Below the pieces are notes generated by a model, which was given only the letters and a program-made list of their open reading frames with translations, searched no databases and was not told the DNA's origin. Position numbers and translations under genes: made by a program. Of a stretch of 64,000 nucleotides of DNA, positions 44,296 through 51,772 are shown piece by piece. Source of the stretch: Paenibacillus typhae (GTDB lineage Bacteria > Bacillota > Bacilli > Paenibacillales > Paenibacillaceae); contig NZ_FNDX01000019.1 in assembly GCF_900099765.1 (NCBI RefSeq), positions 1-64,000 of the forward strand, written 5' to 3'. Positions within the stretch are counted from its first letter, which is position 1; the number at the start of each line of letters is the position of its first letter.

Positions 44296-44320
44296 GTTTG
44301 ATTGAACGATAATAGGGTAA
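44296..44320 (+). promoter_or_regulatory. SigB-like promoter upstream of yflT-type gene
   Basis: GTTTGA (44296-44301), 13-nt spacer and GGGTAA (44315-44320) closely resemble the SigB consensus GTTTAA-N12-14-GGGTAT. It lies 37 bp before the start of a general-stress-type gene, a family controlled by SigB in Bacillus. No matching SigA promoter was seen. Confidence 0.55.
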
Positions 44321-44357
44321 TAATGTAGCGAACGACAATTACGAAGGAGGGCTTCAA

Positions 44358-45017
44358 GTGACTACCAAAAAAATCGTAGGCATCTTTGATACGGAACAAG
44401 AAGCAACCAGAGCAATTGAAGATCTGCAGAGCAAAGGCATCAGAAACGACGAAATATCCATCATTACCAGAGACCGTGATGAATTACAAAGTATTTCTGA
44501 AGATACAGGCACCATGGCGCCGGAAGGTGTAGCAACCGGAGCAGCCACAGGCGGTGTAGTCGGCGGGGTTGCCGGACTGCTTGCCGGAATCGGGGCGCTT
44601 GCCATACCGGGCATCGGGCCGATTCTCGCAGCCGGACCGATTGTGGCTACACTGACAGGTGCAGCTATCGGTGCAGGCGCGGGCGGACTTGTCGGCGGCC
44701 TGATTGGCCTGGGCATTCCGGAGGACGAAGCGCGTGAATATGAAGGTTATGTCGACAGCGGGAAAATCCTGGTTCTTGTCGATGACAACGGAAGAGGGAA
44801 TGCAATCCATGATGTCTTCCGCGGCAACCGGTCATTGAACTCCAGCCGGTATGACTCTATTTACAATTCGGATACTACCACAGATACGCTGGCTGACAGA
44901 GGGGCTACCAACCCTGACCTTACTCCGGATGATACCACAGTAGGGAATACGCTGGGCAACAGAGGTTCCATGAATGCCGGCAGTGATCCGGATCTCTACA
45001 ACCGTAACCGGATGTAA
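44358..45017 (+). CDS. General stress protein, YflT domain with glycine-zipper segment
   Basis: 219 residues. N-terminal YflT-type domain (IVGIFDTEQEATRAIEDLQSKGIRNDEISIITRD), a central Gly/Ala-rich hydrophobic segment (about 57-115, many GG and GxxxG pairs) likely to insert in or associate with membranes, then VDSGKILVLVDDN and a polar Asn/Thr-rich tail. This layout is common in Paenibacillus stress proteins. GTG start with AAGGAGGG upstream. Role in stress tolerance inferred from family and promoter. Confidence 0.82.
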   Translation: MTTKKIVGIFDTEQEATRAIEDLQSKGIRNDEISIITRDRDELQSISEDTGTMAPEGVATGAATGGVVGGVAGLLAGIGALAIPGIGPILAAGPIVATLTGAAIGAGAGGLVGGLIGLGIPEDEAREYEGYVDSGKILVLVDDNGRGNAIHDVFRGNRSLNSSRYDSIYNSDTTTDTLADRGATNPDLTPDDTTVGNTLGNRGSMNAGSDPDLYNRNRM

Positions 45018-45090
45018 CCGGGATCTCGCCTGAATGGTGAGATCAGACCGGAATAACTATTCCGGTAAAATGAATATGAGATAATCAAGA

Positions 45091-45127
45091 CTGCATCTTT
45101 CGGAGCCTATCCGGAGGTGCAGTTTTT
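45091..45127 (+). terminator. Terminator after stress-protein gene
   Basis: CTGCA..CGGA pairs with TCCG..TGCAG and is followed by TTTTT. A perfect smaller hairpin ACCGGAATA/TATTCCGGT sits ahead of it near 45050-45067. Confidence 0.75.
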
Positions 45128-45203
45128 CATTTTTAAGCCCCTGTTGCCCAGTGCAACAGATATACCGGCTATACCGTTTTTATAATCTATTTACGTAATT
45201 TAA

Positions 45204-45224
45204 ACATATGAAAAATTCACAATA
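45204..45224. repeat. Copy 2 of the 21-bp repeat
   Basis: ACATATGAAAAATTCACAAT-type sequence, identical over 21 bp to the copy at 45431. The two copies flank a 206-bp AT-rich segment. Confidence 0.7.
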
Positions 45225-45294
45225 AGCATACTAGGCACACTAAACAGACATTAGGAAATAAAAATCAAAAAACATAAGATACGAACTGGATTCA

Positions 45295-45438
45295 ATGACT
45301 CCAAGGCGGGAAGCTGCTCGGAAATATCATATTGAAAAATTTAGCTATCTAAATGATTTAGCGCGAATTAATGGGCATGATGCTTTAGATTATAACCCTA
45401 TGTATTCTAATTATTATTGTCAATATTACAACATATGA
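45295..45438 (+). CDS. Possible 47-residue ORF or gene remnant
   Basis: An open frame from ATG encoding MTPRREAARKYHIEK..., polar and Tyr/Asn-rich toward the end, stopping inside the 21-bp repeat. No ribosome binding site precedes it and the sequence is not recognised. It may be a remnant of a larger gene rather than an expressed peptide. Confidence 0.25.
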   Translation: MTPRREAARKYHIEKFSYLNDLARINGHDALDYNPMYSNYYCQYYNI

Positions 45439-45451
45439 AAAATTCACAATA
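45431..45451. repeat. Copy 3 of the 21-bp repeat
   Basis: Identical to the copy at 45204. The stop codon of the preceding small ORF falls inside it. Confidence 0.7.
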
Positions 45452-45470
45452 ACAACATTAAAAAAAATAA

Positions 45471-45632
45471 CCTCCTCCCTACACCAACGAACCATATCCA
45501 ATACTCTCGTCTCACCCTAGAAACATCAAAGCCGGAAAAAGTGAACCCGCATCACTCAAATGGTATACCGTCATTCGTGAAGAGGGGGACAATGTCGTTT
45601 TTAATACCGTGAGATTTCATCCAACAATATGA
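45471..45632 (+). pseudogene. Start-less ORF remnant
   Basis: A 53-codon frame without ATG whose second half reads as ordinary protein: NIKAGKSEPASLKWYTVIRE, then EGDNVVFNTVRFHPTI. It lies in the AT-rich patch between the stress-protein gene and the RTP homologue. No function can be assigned; probably the C-terminal piece of a lost gene. Confidence 0.35.
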
Positions 45633-45731
45633 TTCTTTCGAATTATGAAATTAGATAAATAGGCGCTATACTAGAGTTAATATTTTCCGTTGACGGGTAC
45701 CGGCTGGCGGGAGATGAACAGGAGGGATAAC

Positions 45732-46091
45732 ATGGCTTTTATGATTGCCCAGCGGGCATTTATCAAGGTGTATCTGATTACGATGGTTGAGCAGCATAAG
45801 GGATATGGTTATCAGATGCTGGAGGATTTGCGGAGGGATTTCAAAGCCTATGGCTATTCACCTCCCCAGAGTGAGGTATACCGCGCCCTGCACGAGCTGG
45901 TGCAGCAAGGAATACTGTACCGCACCAAGCAGCTGAAGGGGAATGATCCCAAGGTCGATTTTCAGGAAATCGTCCTTTATCATTTCACGGCTGACGGGGA
46001 GGAGAAAGCCCGGCTGTACAAAAAACAGGTAAAAACTGATTTAGACCGCTGCCTGGGTATCCTTAACAAAGCGGTCTCAGATAATTATTAA
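45732..46091 (+). CDS. Replication terminator protein (RTP) homologue
   Basis: 119 residues, against 122 for B. subtilis RTP as remembered. Shared segments include QRAFIKVYLITMVEQ (RTP QRAFLKLYMITMTEQ), SEVYRALHELVQQGIL (TEVYRSLHELLDDGIL), QEIVLYHF (QEVVLYQF), LYKKQVKTDLDRC (LYKKQLKVELDRC) and the end KAVSDNY (KALSDNF). This is a winged-helix dimer with a C-terminal coiled-coil helix. RTP binds Ter sites and blocks replication forks; a transcriptional role is equally possible here since the locus is next to housekeeping genes. ATG after AGGAGGG. Its stop is 2 bp from that of the convergent gene. Confidence 0.85.
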   Translation: MAFMIAQRAFIKVYLITMVEQHKGYGYQMLEDLRRDFKAYGYSPPQSEVYRALHELVQQGILYRTKQLKGNDPKVDFQEIVLYHFTADGEEKARLYKKQVKTDLDRCLGILNKAVSDNY

Positions 46092-46093
46092 CG

Positions 46094-46657
46094 TCAGGAA
46101 TCCTGATCATCCGAGTCATGGCCGGGAAGCGGAACGGGTGAGCTTGCGCTTCCGTAATCCTCTACAGAATCCCAGGCGTCAGCATCATCAAATCGGCCGC
46201 TATGCTCCTGGCGGGTCTGGCCTGCCCCGGAAGGAGGCGGGGTCATTACCTGTTCTTCAACAGGGCGTTCATCCGCAGATTCCCGGCCGGGCACATGCTC
46301 AACTGCATAAGGTGTATAAGGAATGGCCTCAAGGCGTTCATACGGGATCTCCTCCTTACTGATGACACAGATCCCATAGGTGCCTTCTTCCATCCGCTGC
46401 AGGGCAGCTTCAATATCTTCCAGCTCATCTCTGAGCGCATTATTAATGCCGAGATCCCGGCTTCGTTCAAAGGTTTCGGTGCCTGCATCCGCCGGATGAT
46501 TGTCTACCGTTGACAATTCACCGGTTGATACCCGGAGCGATTCGCCGAGCAGGCTGTTTTCTTCATCATTATCTTTGAAATGCTGCTCCAGCTCCTGTCT
46601 GCGTTCTTCCAGCGCATTCTTTAGTGCAGCCAGCTGCTGATCTGTTAAGTGACTCAT
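46094..46657 (-). CDS. TraR/DksA-like (YteA-type) protein with degenerate zinc finger
   Basis: 187 residues. N-terminal coiled coil (LTDQQLAALKNALEERRQELEQHFKDND), a HPADAGTETFERSRDLGI segment, then the DksA-type motif GTYGICVISKEEIPYERLEAIP. Only one of the four usual zinc cysteines remains. A low-complexity acidic tail (DDADAWDSVEDYG...) follows. YteA-type proteins are common in spore formers; function unknown. ATG follows GGAAGATGGAACC. Convergent with the RTP homologue. Confidence 0.82.
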   Translation of the reverse strand: MSHLTDQQLAALKNALEERRQELEQHFKDNDEENSLLGESLRVSTGELSTVDNHPADAGTETFERSRDLGINNALRDELEDIEAALQRMEEGTYGICVISKEEIPYERLEAIPYTPYAVEHVPGRESADERPVEEQVMTPPPSGAGQTRQEHSGRFDDADAWDSVEDYGSASSPVPLPGHDSDDQDS

Positions 46658-46845
46658 GGTTCCATCTTCCTTTCGGCGTTTAGAGTAGTGTTATTGTGTA
46701 ATCTTCCTTACCCTATTCACTAGGCAGGCAATCAGCTGGAGAAATAGAGCAGAAACTGCAACTTTAGTGATATTTTCATACCGCTTTCAGCCTGCTATAA
46801 TAATTACTGCCATAAGAACATAGACAAAGCATGGAGGTCACAGCA

Positions 46846-47229
46846 ATGGACGAACATATGAAACGCAGACTGGATAAACAAAGAAAGCTGTTCAGCCAGC
46901 TTGGTATTACGCTCGATGCACTCACCATACATGAAAAGGAATTCAGCATGAAGCTGCGCGGTTACGATGCTGAAGAGGTGGACACTTTTTTAGATAGTGT
47001 GATCAAGGACTACGAACGGTTTTATGCAACCATCGCTGATTTGATGGATAAATGGCAGGAGCAGCAGCTGGAGCTGCGCGATTTGAAGGAGCAGAGCAAG
47101 GCTGCAGCAGCAACGCCACCAGTCATCCGGGGAATTGATCCGCAGGATCTCGAAGATATTGTGGCCAGACTTGAGGGCAACCTCCGCCAGTTAAAGGACA
47201 AACTCCCCCGCACAGAGAAATACTTGTAA
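46846..47229 (+). CDS. DivIVA/GpsB-domain protein
   Basis: 127 residues. The DivIVA N-terminal lipid-binding/coiled-coil motif is seen in LTIHEKEFSMKLRGYDAEEVDTFLDSVIKDYERF. A coiled coil continues to about 85; the C-terminal part (DPQDLEDIVARLEGNLRQLKDKL) is another short helix. Size and layout resemble GpsB-type cell-division adaptors rather than full DivIVA. GGAGGTCAC precedes the ATG. Upstream is a TATAAT element near 46795. Confidence 0.8.
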   Translation: MDEHMKRRLDKQRKLFSQLGITLDALTIHEKEFSMKLRGYDAEEVDTFLDSVIKDYERFYATIADLMDKWQEQQLELRDLKEQSKAAAATPPVIRGIDPQDLEDIVARLEGNLRQLKDKLPRTEKYL

Positions 47230-47359
47230 CCGCCGTATTTTCACATACAATCCTTAGGATCCAATACCGGCGTCAGCAGGCGTTAGCTTGTTTGACGCTG
47301 CTTCCGGCGTAAACTTAAAGGTAGAGAGATTTATATCCTGCAAGATGGAGGTTGAACTC

Positions 47360-50143
47360 TTGCTTACCAAGCAGACTAGGAGTTTAAATATCCGCGGAAA
47401 AATAGCCCTCGGTTATACAGTGATTCTTGTAATGCTGGGTCTGTTCCTTGTGATTGTTTCCGGCCGGATCACCGATCTGGAACAGGAGACCGTTTATTTA
47501 AGTGATCATGATATTGAAGTACACGAGCTTACATACCGGATTGAAAAAAATGTGCTGGATATGGAAACGGGACAAAGAGGCTTTGCACTCACAGGGAACT
47601 CCACCTATCTGGAGCCTTTTAACAGCGGGCTGTCCGAATGGACTGTAAATTATTCAAGGCTTAAAGCCCTTATAACCGATAACCCAAGCCAGATAGAAAA
47701 CCTCGAAATGATTAAACGCGATATTGAAAAATGGATTCAGGAATCCGGGCAATATGTGGTACATCTGAAGCAGTCCGGCCGCAATGATGAAGTTGCGGAA
47801 TATTTTCAGAATGATCCTGGCAAGTTGGTGGTTGATTCTATACGAATCCAGTCGGACTATTTCAGAGATAATGAGCGAACGCTGACCAATGAACGGATTG
47901 ATAGGCTTAAAGACAGTAACCACAAGCTCATTACAACCATGTATATTTTATGGGGACTTGTGGTGCTGCTTGCCTTACTTATAACCTACCTGCTCTCCGT
48001 GAGTATCGTGAGGCCGCTGCAGCATGTCATTCAGGCTATCAACAGTATCGCTGACGGAGGGAATATGTCCGAGAGGCTCAAAGTCAAAACCATGGATGAA
48101 GTCTACGACCTTGGAGAGGCTACGAACAGGCTGCTCGACAAGGTACAGGTTGACCAATGGTGTACGGAGCAGATTGCTTCAACCTCTATCATTCTGCAGG
48201 AAACAACAGACCTTTCAGTTATGAGCAGAACCTTTGTCAACAAACTGGCAACGACCTTTGAGATTCAGTACGGGGCCATTTATATCCTGAATAATGAGAA
48301 GGAAAACAAGAGGGCGGTTTACAAACGGATGTACTCCTATGCGGGAAGTGCAGATACGGACATCCCTTACGGAGCTGTGCAGATAGAGGCCGGTGAAGGA
48401 CTTATCGGACAGTGCGCTGTAGACAGGGAGGTTATGTTCATTGGGGATCTTCCTGAGGACTATATCAGTATAAACTCCGGGCTGGGCCGGACTGCACCAA
48501 GATTTGCATTGATTGCCCCGGTTGTTTTTGAGAATAAGACGCTTGCCGTAGTAGAGTTCGCTTCCTTGACCAAATGGGCTTCCTACCATGTGGAGCTGTT
48601 GTATGAGCTGCTGAGCGCACTGGGGGTATCGCTGAATTCCGTTATGACCCGAATGGAAATACAGAAGCTATACCAGGATTCCCAGAGTATGAATGAGGAG
48701 CTTCAAGTGCAGTCGGAGGAGCTTCAGATGCAATCGGAGGAGCTTCAGGTACAGACAGAGGAACTGCAGAATCACACCAGCGAACTGATGGATCTCAACA
48801 GAGAGCTGGAAAACCAGAAATCTGTAGCCGAGAATGCTGCCGTTGATCTGGAAAAATACACCAAGCAGCTGGAGCTCAGTTCGCGTTACAAAAGTGAATT
48901 TCTGGCCAATATGTCCCACGAGCTTCGCACGCCGCTTAACAGTATGCTGATCCTGTCCCAGCTGCTCGTTGAGAACCGCAACAATTCTTTAACGGAGGAG
49001 GAGCTGGAATATGCTTCGGTTATCCATTCCTCCGGCAGTGATCTGCTGGCCTTGATCAACGATATTCTTGACCTTTCCAAGGTGGAGGCAGGTAAAATGA
49101 TGGTTGAAATGGATGCTGTCAATCTTACTGAACTGCCCGCGCTCCTTACCGCTTATTTTGAAAAAACGGCAGCCCAGCATCAGCTGGAGTTTGCGGTGAA
49201 TCTGGATGACAACGTACCCGATCTGTTTTTTACGGATGAAATGCGCATGCATCAGATTCTGCGGAACCTGCTCTCCAATGCCTTCAAATTCACAGAGCAG
49301 GGCTTTGTCCGGGTAGACATCAGCTGTTCCGAATACCAGCCTGATGAGCCGGACAGCAGGCCGGTGGAGATGTTGGCCTTCGCGGTTACCGACAGCGGGA
49401 TCGGAATTTCGGAAGCTAACCGCGAGCTTATCTTCGAAGCATTCAGGCAAGCGGACGGCACTACTGCACGAAGGTTCGGAGGCACGGGACTGGGCCTATC
49501 CATTTCCCTTCAGCTCGCTAAGCTGCTTGGCGGATATATAACTCTGCAGAGTGAGGAAGGGAAGGGCAGCACATTTACCCTGTATCTTCCATACCTTCAG
49601 GAGGAGTCTGATATTGTACCCATACCGCTAGAAGCATGGTATCCCGCTGCAGCCGCGAGTGAGGGGAATACAGCAGCCGATTCCCGCGAACAGGAGCAGG
49701 CTCTGAATGACAGCATGTTATTTGAAAGAGAATATGAGAAGCTGCATGGACGGACGGTGCTGATCGTCGATGATGATCTGCGTAATATTTATGCCCTTGA
49801 GAATGGCCTGCTTCCATATGAGATGAACATCCTGACGGCACACAACGGCTATGAATGCCTGCAGATCGTCAGGGAACTGCCTGAGGTCGATATGGTTCTG
49901 CTGGATATTATGATGCCGAACCTCGATGGCTATGATACGATGTCCATTATCCGTGAGGAGCTGCGGCTCAGGGAGCTTCCGATCATAGCGGTTTCGGCCA
50001 AAACCTTGAAGGAAGACCGGGAGAGATGCCTTGCAGCAGGAGCATCCGATTTCATAAGCAAGCCTGTTTTGATACAGGATGTTGTCACACGGATGTGCAG
50101 GCTGATTAAGCCCCGGGATATACAGCCCGGCAGCCCCGCTTGA
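47360..50143 (+). CDS. Hybrid sensor histidine kinase: CHASE3, HAMP, GAF, HisKA, HATPase, REC
   Basis: 927 residues. Order: transmembrane helix (about 17-37), CHASE3 sensor (HELTYRIEKNVLDMETGQRGFALTG), second helix (near 195-215), HAMP (RPLQHVIQAINSIADGG), GAF (about 270-425), a coiled coil of repeated SEELQ/QTEELQ units, HisKA with KSEFLANMSHELRTPLNSML, HATPase (DNVPDL..., GTGLGLSISLQLAKLLGG) and a C-terminal receiver with aspartate in VLLDIMMPNLDGYD. TTG start because GGAGG lies 8 nt before it; the ATG at 47345 overlaps that ribosome binding site. No partner regulator gene adjoins. Signal unknown. Confidence 0.9.
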   Translation: MLTKQTRSLNIRGKIALGYTVILVMLGLFLVIVSGRITDLEQETVYLSDHDIEVHELTYRIEKNVLDMETGQRGFALTGNSTYLEPFNSGLSEWTVNYSRLKALITDNPSQIENLEMIKRDIEKWIQESGQYVVHLKQSGRNDEVAEYFQNDPGKLVVDSIRIQSDYFRDNERTLTNERIDRLKDSNHKLITTMYILWGLVVLLALLITYLLSVSIVRPLQHVIQAINSIADGGNMSERLKVKTMDEVYDLGEATNRLLDKVQVDQWCTEQIASTSIILQETTDLSVMSRTFVNKLATTFEIQYGAIYILNNEKENKRAVYKRMYSYAGSADTDIPYGAVQIEAGEGLIGQCAVDREVMFIGDLPEDYISINSGLGRTAPRFALIAPVVFENKTLAVVEFASLTKWASYHVELLYELLSALGVSLNSVMTRMEIQKLYQDSQSMNEELQVQSEELQMQSEELQVQTEELQNHTSELMDLNRELENQKSVAENAAVDLEKYTKQLELSSRYKSEFLANMSHELRTPLNSMLILSQLLVENRNNSLTEEELEYASVIHSSGSDLLALINDILDLSKVEAGKMMVEMDAVNLTELPALLTAYFEKTAAQHQLEFAVNLDDNVPDLFFTDEMRMHQILRNLLSNAFKFTEQGFVRVDISCSEYQPDEPDSRPVEMLAFAVTDSGIGISEANRELIFEAFRQADGTTARRFGGTGLGLSISLQLAKLLGGYITLQSEEGKGSTFTLYLPYLQEESDIVPIPLEAWYPAAAASEGNTAADSREQEQALNDSMLFEREYEKLHGRTVLIVDDDLRNIYALENGLLPYEMNILTAHNGYECLQIVRELPEVDMVLLDIMMPNLDGYDTMSIIREELRLRELPIIAVSAKTLKEDRERCLAAGASDFISKPVLIQDVVTRMCRLIKPRDIQPGSPA

Positions 50144-50160
50144 CTTTTCTAAAATTACCA

Positions 50161-50189
50161 TTGACGGAATATGGACTATGATTTATGAT
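50161..50189 (+). promoter_or_regulatory. SigA promoter of glcT-PTS operon, followed by palindrome
   Basis: TTGACG (50161-50166), 17-nt spacer, TATGAT (50184-50189). A perfect 16-bp palindrome ATAAATGATCATTTAT (50196-50211) lies at the expected transcription start and may be an operator. Confidence 0.7.
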
Positions 50190-50218
50190 TAGCTCATAAA
50201 TGATCATTTATAACAAAC

Positions 50219-50290
50219 GGCGTGTTACCTTTTAAGGGCATGAGCCAAGGATTGTCTTCATTGTATATGAGGCGGTTCTTGGCTTTTTTT
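50219..50290 (+). promoter_or_regulatory. RAT antiterminator and overlapping terminator in glcT leader
   Basis: The leader contains CGTGTTACCTTTTAAGGG followed by CATGAG (50221-50244), which resembles the GlcT-binding RAT hairpin of the B. subtilis ptsG leader (CGTGTTACTG..GGCATGAG, from memory). It overlaps the 5' arm of an intrinsic terminator: AGCCAAG (50243-50249) with CTTGGCT (50278-50284) and seven T. Dephosphorylated GlcT would stabilise the RAT and let transcription continue into its own gene and the PTS genes. Confidence 0.8.
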
Positions 50291-50329
50291 GTTGCCAAAT
50301 TTCTGAAGATTAGGGGAAGGAGGGAGAAC

Positions 50330-51196
50330 TTGTCGCGGGAAATCGAAACCTTTCAAGTGCAGCGGGTCATCGGGAACAATGTTGTTATGGTGCAGGGAAG
50401 CAAGAACGGCAAGGAATATGTCATTATCGGCAAAGGCATCGGTTTCGCAGTCAAGGATACCGGAGCGATTGAGGTTAATGATCAGCGGATTGAGAAGCTG
50501 TTCCGTCTGGAAGACCGGGAGGAATGGAGCCAGTATCAGATTTTGCTGGAAGATATCGATCCGAAAGTTATGAAGATCACCGATGAGATTATCGGAGATA
50601 TCACCAGTCAGTTTCCCGGCAAGTTAAACGACAAGATTTATTTGGCGCTCCCGAGCCATATCCAGTTTACCATCTACCGTCTGCGCAGCGGTATGGATAT
50701 CATCAATCCCTTCTTGCAGGAAACCAAAATGACGTTCCCCAAGGAATTTGAGATCGCTTTCAAGGCGGCGGATAAAATCAGTGCCGAATTCAATGTACAG
50801 ATTCCGGAGGATGAGGTCGGCTTTCTGACTTATCATGTCTATTCAGCGGTAAGCAATGTACCGGTCGGACAGCTGGTGAAGGTATCGAATATGGTCAATG
50901 AGCTGCTGGATCAGATCAGGACCGAACAGAAAATCACCTTTGAGCACGGCAGCATGAATCATGTGCGGCTGATGATCCATCTGCGGTTTTCCCTGGAACG
51001 GATCCTGCAGGGCTCGTTAATTGACAATCCGTTCGTCAAGCACATTAAGAAAGAATACAAAACGGAATACAAGCTGGCGCAAAAGCTGGGGAAAGTTATC
51101 CAGAGCAGGCTGGAAGTACAGGTTCCTGAGGAGGAGCTATGCTTCCTGGCGATGCACCTGCACCGGCTGTTCCAGACCATAGAGAAAAATAAATAA
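50330..51196 (+). CDS. glcT: BglG-family transcription antiterminator GlcT
   Basis: 288 residues. N-terminal co-antiterminator RNA-binding domain (ETFQVQRVIGNNVVMVQ, IGKGIGF) and two PTS regulation domains with conserved histidines (LPSHIQFTIYRL; GFLTYHVYSAV; NHVRLMIHLRF; FLAMHLHRLF). It prevents termination at a RAT-containing leader when sugar is available and HPr/EII do not phosphorylate it. TTG start 7 nt after AAGGAGGGAG; the longer ATG-initiated frame would start inside the leader RAT. Followed by the IIA gene after 22 bp. Confidence 0.93.
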   Translation: MSREIETFQVQRVIGNNVVMVQGSKNGKEYVIIGKGIGFAVKDTGAIEVNDQRIEKLFRLEDREEWSQYQILLEDIDPKVMKITDEIIGDITSQFPGKLNDKIYLALPSHIQFTIYRLRSGMDIINPFLQETKMTFPKEFEIAFKAADKISAEFNVQIPEDEVGFLTYHVYSAVSNVPVGQLVKVSNMVNELLDQIRTEQKITFEHGSMNHVRLMIHLRFSLERILQGSLIDNPFVKHIKKEYKTEYKLAQKLGKVIQSRLEVQVPEEELCFLAMHLHRLFQTIEKNK

Positions 51197-51218
51197 CAGC
51201 ATGAGAGGAGTGGTGCGG

Positions 51219-51725
51219 ATGTTTTCCAGATGGAAATCCAAAAAAGAAGAGCAGCGTACTGTGCAATTCATAGAAATTAATGCCCCGCTGAGCGGGCAGG
51301 CGGTTGACCTCAGTCAGGTACCGGATGATACCTTTGCAGGCGGACATATGGGCAGCGGGATTGCGATTGAGCCTGCAGAAGGCAAGCTGTATGCACCTTT
51401 TGACGGAAAGATTGCCCATATCGTGAAATCCGGGCATGCGCTGATTATTGAACACGCTTCCGGTCTGCAGCTGCTGCTACATATCGGAATTGATACGGTC
51501 AGCCTCAAGGGCAGCGGTTTTCAGAGTCATGCTGCTACAGGCGACCATGTAAAGGCCGGACAATTATTAATCGAGTTTGATCTTGAAGCGATCCGTGCAG
51601 CCGGCCTTGCTACGATTTCTCCGGTAATTGTCACCAGCATGGAGGAGACACCGCCGGCAGTAGAGTGCCTGCACGGACAGGTTACAGCGGGGAAAGACCT
51701 GATTTTGAAAGTAGCAGCACAGTAA
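51219..51725 (+). CDS. PTS glucose-family IIA protein
   Basis: 168 residues, stand-alone EIIA of the glucose class. It accepts phosphate from HPr on the histidine in LLLHIGIDTVSL and passes it to the IIB domain; ALIIEHASG holds the second active-site histidine. A flexible basic start (MFSRWKSKKEEQ) precedes the beta-sandwich. Start at the ATG 9 nt after GAGGAG. Encoded between glcT and IICB, which lacks its own IIA, so the two work together. Confidence 0.9.
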   Translation: MFSRWKSKKEEQRTVQFIEINAPLSGQAVDLSQVPDDTFAGGHMGSGIAIEPAEGKLYAPFDGKIAHIVKSGHALIIEHASGLQLLLHIGIDTVSLKGSGFQSHAATGDHVKAGQLLIEFDLEAIRAAGLATISPVIVTSMEETPPAVECLHGQVTAGKDLILKVAAQ

Positions 51726-51772
51726 CGACATATAGAGCAATACCAACTATGATCTAAGGGGATGATTGTATT

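Noticed and set aside
48700..48830. Short tandem repeats (GAGGAGCTTCAG units) that could be a repeat array
   Set aside because: They are in-frame coiled-coil codon repeats of the histidine kinase, not a CRISPR or mobile repeat.
50222..50329. 36-residue N-terminal extension of GlcT
   Set aside because: It would translate through the RAT/terminator leader; the TTG with AAGGAGGGAG matches the family start.
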